Part shown: positions 6,194-9,641 of the stretch, piece after piece
Layout of the letters: each line of letters opens with the position of its first letter
Position numbering within the stretch: position 1 is the first letter of the stretch
Source of the DNA: Chloroflexota bacterium
Lineage (GTDB): Bacteria > Chloroflexota > Anaerolineae > Anaerolineales > JACQED01
Reading direction: 5' to 3'
DNA length: 9,641 nt
NCBI GenBank assembly: GCA_016200785.1
Contig: JACQED010000304.1
Span: forward strand, 1 to 9,641
Translations under genes and position numbers: made by a program
The notes under the pieces: generated by a model
Seen by the model: only the letters and a program-made list of their open reading frames with translations
Told to the model about the DNA's origin: nothing
The model's database searches: none

Positions 6194-6901
6194 TCACGGT
6201 ATTGCCACAATCGTGATCGGGATGACGCACGGCGCGGGGGTGTGGCCGGCGGCGTCGTAGACCACGAGGCGAAAGAGATAACTGCCGGGAGCGTAAATGC
6301 TCGCGTCCCAATTTCCCAACACGCCATCCGACACCGGCGCGCTGGCCGTGAACAACGTTCGCCAGTTGCCCTCAGTGCCCGGGCCGTTGAGTTCGAATTT
6401 ATAGAACGCGAAGTCGGGGATACTCGCCGTGCCTTTGACTTCAACCGGGCCGGCGACGGCGGCGCCGGCGACGGGCGCGGTGATCGTGACCTGAGGGTTG
6501 GGGCAGCCGATGCCGCTGGGAATCGCCTCGGTGGCCGTGGGGAGCGGCGTGCCCAACTTGATCGACGTGAGTTGATCGGGCGAGAGCGTTCTGGCAGGCG
6601 CAAGCACCGGGCCGGGGGAGCTCACCAGCGTCACGGCGAAGGCCGGCGTCGGCCTCGGCCGATTCCCGATGTCCGGCGCGAGCGCCGGCATGACGATATT
6701 CAGAAAGACGTAGAGCGCCGAGGCGAAGAAAACGATGACGAGTAACATCGAGAGCGCGACGCCGCGCTGAGCATACACGGCTTCACGTTCCAGCCCGAAC
6801 ACGGTTCCGGATAACTGCCGTTGAGCGCGCAAAAAGGCGCGGAGATAATACACCGCGCCGAGGGTCAGCCCAATGTAGATGAACGTCTCGAGCCGCGGCA
6901 C
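6194..6901 (-). CDS. membrane-anchored protein with extracytoplasmic Ig-like domain
   Basis: A 235-residue protein of unknown function. Two hydrophobic segments lie at about 7-24 and 47-73, joined by a basic and polar loop. A Pro/Ala-rich linker (74-132) follows, then a beta-rich domain (133-233) containing VTITAPVAGAAVAGPVEVKGTA, GNWDASIYAPGSYLFRLVVYDAAG and PITIVAIP. This pattern fits bacterial Ig-like domains of the kind found on surface proteins and at the ends of some penicillin-binding proteins. The only two cysteines, C133 and C225, bracket this domain and could form a disulfide outside the membrane. The start is GTG at 6901, only 8 nt after the punA stop, with no obvious ribosome site, so translation is probably coupled to punA. 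A role in the cell envelope is inference. Confidence 0.82.
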   Translation of the reverse strand: MPRLETFIYIGLTLGAVYYLRAFLRAQRQLSGTVFGLEREAVYAQRGVALSMLLVIVFFASALYVFLNIVMPALAPDIGNRPRPTPAFAVTLVSSPGPVLAPARTLSPDQLTSIKLGTPLPTATEAIPSGIGCPNPQVTITAPVAGAAVAGPVEVKGTASIPDFAFYKFELNGPGTEGNWRTLFTASAPVSDGVLGNWDASIYAPGSYLFRLVVYDAAGHTPAPCVIPITIVAIP

Positions 6902-6909
6902 GATCTAGC

Positions 6910-7788
6910 TCATTTCGATCCGGCCGGCCTCATGCGCCGCAACACGCCTCGAACTATCGCAATGAGTTTCGGGACGAGCACGCGCCCCGCCTCCAATACC
7001 TCTTCGTGAGTCGTCTCGCTCGCCGCGTGGGGCGAGAGGGCGTTGCTGATGCCGGAGAGGCCCAGCACGCGCATCGAGGCGTGCCGTGCGACCGTCACCT
7101 CCGGCACGGTGGACATGCCCACCGCGTCCACGCCAATGAGTCTCAGAAAGCGGATGTCGGCGCTCGTTTCGAAGGACGGGCCGGCCAGGCCGGCGTAGAC
7201 GCCCTGGCGGAGTTGAATGCCTTCGGCGCCCGCGGTCTCGACGGCCAGTTGGCGCAGGCCGGGGTCGTAGGCTTGAGACATGTCGGGAAAGCGCGGGCCA
7301 AAGGCCTCGTCGTTCGGGCCGCGCAGCGGGCTGTTGCCGGCCATGCCCATCAGGTTGAGGTGATCGACGATCAACATCAAGTCGCCGGCGCGGAACTCCG
7401 GGTTCACGCCGCCGGCCGCATTGGTCACGATGAGCGTCTCGACGCCCAGCAGCCGCATCACCCGCACCGGCAGCGTGATCTGGGCCATCGAGCACCCTTC
7501 ATAATAGTGCACGCGGCCCTGCATCACCGCGACCACGTGACCTTCGAGTCCGCCGACGATCAATCGGCCGGCGTGACCTTCGACGGTGGATGTCGGCCAA
7601 TAGGGAATCTCGCCGTAGGGGATGATGTCGGCCTCGCCCACCCGCTCGGCGAGCGCGCCGAGGCCCGATCCGAGGATCAACCCGACCTGCTGGCGATGGC
7701 GCGTGCGGCTCCGCAGGGCCGACGCCGACGCCTCGTATTGAGCGCGTTCAAAGTAGGCGCGCCTTTCAGGCGCGATGTCTTCGGTCAC
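6910..7788 (-). CDS. punA: purine nucleoside phosphorylase, trimeric PNP family
   Basis: Catalyses phosphorolysis of (deoxy)inosine and (deoxy)guanosine to free base and (deoxy)ribose 1-phosphate in purine salvage. 292 residues, the usual length. Family landmarks: phosphate loop GLILGSGLG (36-44, S41), MQGRVHYYEG (R92, H94), NAAGGVNPEFRAGDLMLIVDHLN (123-145), YAGLAGPSFET (E207), VGMSTVPEVTVARH (M225), SGISN (N249) and THEEVL (H261). They align with S33, R84, H86, E201, M219, N243 and H257 of the human enzyme. Asn at the N243 position, not Asp, favours 6-oxopurines over methylthioadenosine. The frame stays open further upstream (to 7986), but I place the start at GTG 7788: it has GGAG 8 nt upstream and forms a GTGA overlap with the xerD stop, while the extension overlaps xerD and has no family similarity. 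Very sure of function. Confidence 0.96.
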   Translation of the reverse strand: MTEDIAPERRAYFERAQYEASASALRSRTRHRQQVGLILGSGLGALAERVGEADIIPYGEIPYWPTSTVEGHAGRLIVGGLEGHVVAVMQGRVHYYEGCSMAQITLPVRVMRLLGVETLIVTNAAGGVNPEFRAGDLMLIVDHLNLMGMAGNSPLRGPNDEAFGPRFPDMSQAYDPGLRQLAVETAGAEGIQLRQGVYAGLAGPSFETSADIRFLRLIGVDAVGMSTVPEVTVARHASMRVLGLSGISNALSPHAASETTHEEVLEAGRVLVPKLIAIVRGVLRRMRPAGSK

Positions 7789-8660
7789 GTATTCATCTCC
7801 GCGGCGCGGCCGGCGGCCAGGGTGTACACCTGCGTGGTGGATAGATTGGCATGGCCGAGCATCTCCTGAACGTCTCGGAGGTCCGCGCCCTCGTTGATAA
7901 GATTCTTGGCGAATGAGTGGCGCAGAGTGTGCGGCGTCACGTCGGCGATGCCGGCGGCGTTGGCGCACTCTTTGATGATGAGCCACAACCCTTGCCGGGT
8001 GAGCCTCTGCCCGCGATGGTTGAGGAACAGCGCCGGCTCGGCCGGGTTTCGCAACAGCTGTGGGCGCGCGCGCGTCACGTAATCCGTCAGGCTCTGCAGT
8101 GCCCTGTCGCGAATCGGCAAAGCGCGCTCGCGGTGCGTCTTGTTGCGCGCCCGAACTTCGCCGCGCATCAGATCGACGTCGGTCACTTCCAGCCCCACCA
8201 TCTCGGTCACCCGCAATCCGGTGGCGTAGAGCAGTTCGAGCAGGGCGCGATCGCGCAGGCTTTTGGCCGAGTGGCCGTCCACCGGCGCGGTCAGCAGACG
8301 TTCGACGTCGTGCGGCGAGAGCGTCTTGGGCACGTGCTTCTTCACCCTGGGCGCGTCGAGGCCCTGCGCCGGGTCGGCGGGGATCGCCCCGGATTGAGTC
8401 AAGAAGTGAAAGAAGGATTTGACCGCGGCGACTTTGCGCGCGATGGTCGAAGCCGCGTAGTTGCGCTGACTCAGCGAGGCGAGATAGCTCCGGACAGCCT
8501 CGCTCGTGATCGCCCGTGGATCGATCACCGGGCCGCCCGGCCAGTTCCGCAGGAATGCCGTGAACTGGACCAGATCGTTGCGGTAGGCCAGAGTTGTATT
8601 CTCGGAGTATCCTTTCTCAGCTCCCAGCACGCTGAGAAAGCGGGTCAGGTGCTCTTCCAT
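7785..8660 (-). CDS. xerD: XerC/XerD-family tyrosine recombinase (probably XerD)
   Basis: Site-specific recombinase of the type that resolves chromosome dimers at dif together with FtsK. 291 residues, the usual length of about 300. The N-terminal SAM-like DNA-binding domain (1-105) includes EKGYSENTTLAYRNDL. The catalytic domain (about 110-291) has R150 (YATGLRVTE), K174 (NKTHRERALP, aligning with GKGNKERLVP), H244 and R247 (TPHTLRHSF), H270 (LGHANL) and nucleophile Y279 (TTQVYT), so the active site is complete. ATG 8660 is chosen because the protein then begins MEEHLTRFLSVL, as in the family, and AGGAAAGG lies 5 nt upstream. GTG 8696 with GGAGG only 3 nt away would add 12 unconserved residues. 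XerC versus XerD cannot be settled from sequence alone; linkage to punA, as in Bacillus (ripX-drm-pupG), favours XerD. Confidence 0.93.
   Translation of the reverse strand: MEEHLTRFLSVLGAEKGYSENTTLAYRNDLVQFTAFLRNWPGGPVIDPRAITSEAVRSYLASLSQRNYAASTIARKVAAVKSFFHFLTQSGAIPADPAQGLDAPRVKKHVPKTLSPHDVERLLTAPVDGHSAKSLRDRALLELLYATGLRVTEMVGLEVTDVDLMRGEVRARNKTHRERALPIRDRALQSLTDYVTRARPQLLRNPAEPALFLNHRGQRLTRQGLWLIIKECANAAGIADVTPHTLRHSFAKNLINEGADLRDVQEMLGHANLSTTQVYTLAAGRAAEMNT
7797..7800 (-). promoter_or_regulatory. ribosome binding site deciding the punA start
   Basis: GGAG on the - strand, within the last xerD codons, stands 8 nt before GTG 7788. The GTG overlaps the xerD TGA as GTGA. This selects the 292-residue form of PNP over longer versions of the frame and indicates translational coupling. 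Confidence 0.7.
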
Positions 8661-8725
8661 CACGCCCTTTCCTGTCCGGCCCAGCCGGTCCGCCACTGTC
8701 CTCCAACACGGTCAAGTGCGTGACG

Positions 8726-8754
8726 ATTATAGTCTTTACTCCATTACGGGCAAA
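8726..8754 (-). promoter_or_regulatory. sigma-70 promoter of the xerD-punA operon
   Basis: On the - strand a perfect TATAAT (8731-8726) is preceded at 17 nt by TTTGCC (8754-8749), a poor -35 (3 of 6). Predicted start near 8719 gives a leader of about 60 nt to the ATG at 8660. A short dyad GTCA-N6-TGAC (8711-8724) overlaps the predicted start of transcription. Confidence 0.6.
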
Positions 8755-8778
8755 TGTCGAGTCAGGGCGAAAAGCCGC

Positions 8779-8807
8779 TTGGCTCTCGCGCGAACCGCGA
8801 GTACACT
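8779..8807 (+). promoter_or_regulatory. sigma-70 promoter of the M20 peptidase gene with palindromic spacer
   Basis: TTGGCT (8779-8784) and TACACT (8802-8807) are separated by exactly 17 nt. The spacer is CTCGCG-CGAAC-CGCGAG, a perfect 6-bp inverted repeat touching both hexamers, which could be an operator. Predicted transcription start near 8814 gives a leader of about 35 nt containing the ribosome site AGGAGAGG. Confidence 0.6.
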
Positions 8808-8848
8808 GGTGCGTCGAATACATCGCCGCAAAAGGAGAGGCGATCCAC

Positions 8849-9641
8849 ATGACAACTTCAACTTTTTCCAAAATTGACGATCACATTGAGAGTCACTTCG
8901 ACGAGGCCGTCGCCGAACTGTCACGCTTGTGCGCCCAGCCGAGCGTGTCGGCGCAGGGCCTCGGCATTCGCGAATGCGCCGGCCTCGTCGCTGAAATGCT
9001 GAAGGCGCGCGGCTTCGCCGTCGAAGTGATCCCCACCGCGGGCAACCCGATCGTCTACGCCGAAGCGCCGGGCCGAAGCGAGAAGACTCTGCTCTTCTAC
9101 AATCACTACGACGTTCAACCGCCCGAGCCGCTCGACCTGTGGGACTCGCCACCCTTCGAGTTGAGGCAGCGCGACGGCGCGCTTTACGCGCGCGGCGTTT
9201 CCGACGACAAGGGGCACATCGTCTGCCGCCTGGCCGCGCTCGACGCGGTGAAGGCCGCGCTCGGCGAATATCCCTGCCGCGTCAAATTCGTGATTGAGGG
9301 AGAAGAGGAGACCAGCAGCGCCAACCTGCATCCCTTCGTCGAGGCCAACGTCGAGAAACTCAGAGCCGACGCTTGCATCTGGGAATTCGGCGGCGTCAAT
9401 CACGAAGGCACGCCGGTGCAGTATCTCGGCCTCAGAGGGATTTGCTACGTGGAACTCTCAGTGGAAACCGGCACGCTCGACGCTCACTCCGGCCTCGGCG
9501 GATCGATCTTTCCCAACGCGGCGTGGCGGCTGGCTTGGGCGCTGGCTTCGCTGAAAGGCCCTGACGAGCGAATTCGCATCCCCGGCTTCTACGATAACAT
9601 CCTGTCGCCTACGGCGCGCGATCTCGAATTGATCGCCGCCC
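8849..9641 (+). CDS. M20-family metallopeptidase / dipeptidase (C-terminus off window)
   Basis: Dinuclear-metal amidohydrolase of the M20 family (carnosinase/CNDP-like dipeptidases, PepV, DapE), cleaving dipeptides or related amides, probably in the cytoplasm since no signal peptide is seen. The first 264 codons are present, against roughly 450-460 for the family. Landmarks: NHYDVQP with metal ligand H86 and D88; RGVSDDKG with bridging D119; EGEEETSS with catalytic E153 and ligand E154; E178 in CIWEF at the position of the second-metal acidic ligand; and LRGICYVELSVE followed by LDAHSG (H212) opening the dimerisation lid, as in CNDP2. The last metal histidine lies beyond the edge. The ATG at 8849 is preceded by AAAGGAGAGG (8831-8840), 8 nt away. 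It is transcribed divergently from xerD. Exact substrate cannot be told. Confidence 0.93.
   Translation, partial: MTTSTFSKIDDHIESHFDEAVAELSRLCAQPSVSAQGLGIRECAGLVAEMLKARGFAVEVIPTAGNPIVYAEAPGRSEKTLLFYNHYDVQPPEPLDLWDSPPFELRQRDGALYARGVSDDKGHIVCRLAALDAVKAALGEYPCRVKFVIEGEEETSSANLHPFVEANVEKLRADACIWEFGGVNHEGTPVQYLGLRGICYVELSVETGTLDAHSGLGGSIFPNAAWRLAWALASLKGPDERIRIPGFYDNILSPTARDLELIAA

Noticed and set aside
7789..7986. N-terminal extension of the PNP frame up to 7986
   Set aside because: It lies wholly inside xerD, encodes an Arg-rich unconserved stretch, and the GTG at 7788 has a well-spaced GGAG and gives the family length.
8661..8696. GTG 8696 as the xerD start
   Set aside because: It has GGAGG but only 3 nt from the start codon, and adds 12 unconserved residues; ATG 8660 matches the family N-terminus. 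Not fully excluded.
7006..8723. Long + strand frames (7006-7869 and 7917-8723) opposite punA and xerD
   Set aside because: Both genes on the - strand have complete catalytic motifs; the + strand frames have none.
8711..8724. GTCA-N6-TGAC dyad near the xerD transcription start as an operator
   Set aside because: Only 4-bp arms, easily random; mentioned in the promoter entry but not claimed as a site.

Overview
The window is GC-rich, densely packed and free of RNA genes. Gene content suggests a Chloroflexota (probably Anaerolineae-like) bacterium. The grounds are an FtsK with an N-terminal membrane region, an Ig-domain membrane protein, a many-TM plus GAF regulator, and short repeats scattered between genes. 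This taxonomic guess rests on protein resemblance from memory and was not checked by a search.

Layout. One gene, an M20-family metallopeptidase, runs on the + strand from 8849 past the right edge. All other genes run on the - strand. In their order of transcription these are: a XerC/XerD-type recombinase (8660-7785), a purine nucleoside phosphorylase whose GTG start overlaps the recombinase stop (7788-6910), and a small two-TM protein with an Ig-like outer domain starting 8 nt further on (6901-6194). Then come a GNAT acetyltransferase (6107-5568), a nine-TM protein with a GAF domain and a C-terminal sigma-region-4-like helix-turn-helix (5471-3474), a three-domain S1 RNA-binding protein (3395-2379), and the FtsK DNA translocase (2187 to beyond the left edge).

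Regulation visible in the sequence. The 188-nt divergent region 8661-8848 holds one promoter per direction; the peptidase promoter has a perfect 6-bp inverted repeat exactly filling its -35/-10 spacer. The xerD-punA-membrane protein group looks like one operon. The acetyltransferase has an extended -10 only 6 nt before its GTG, which suggests a leaderless mRNA. A plausible promoter precedes the S1 gene, and a strong intrinsic terminator follows it, so ftsK is probably transcribed on its own.

Functionally, FtsK and a Xer recombinase are the classical partners in chromosome dimer resolution and terminus segregation, although here they are separated by five genes. PNP serves purine salvage. Most of the window is housekeeping. 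The least conventional items are the 9TM-GAF-HTH protein, a family of heptad-phased inverted repeats on both sides of the acetyltransferase, a second type of inverted repeat just upstream of ftsK, and a purine-rich low-complexity tract inside the ftsK coding region. I found no convincing complete novel defence or mobile system.
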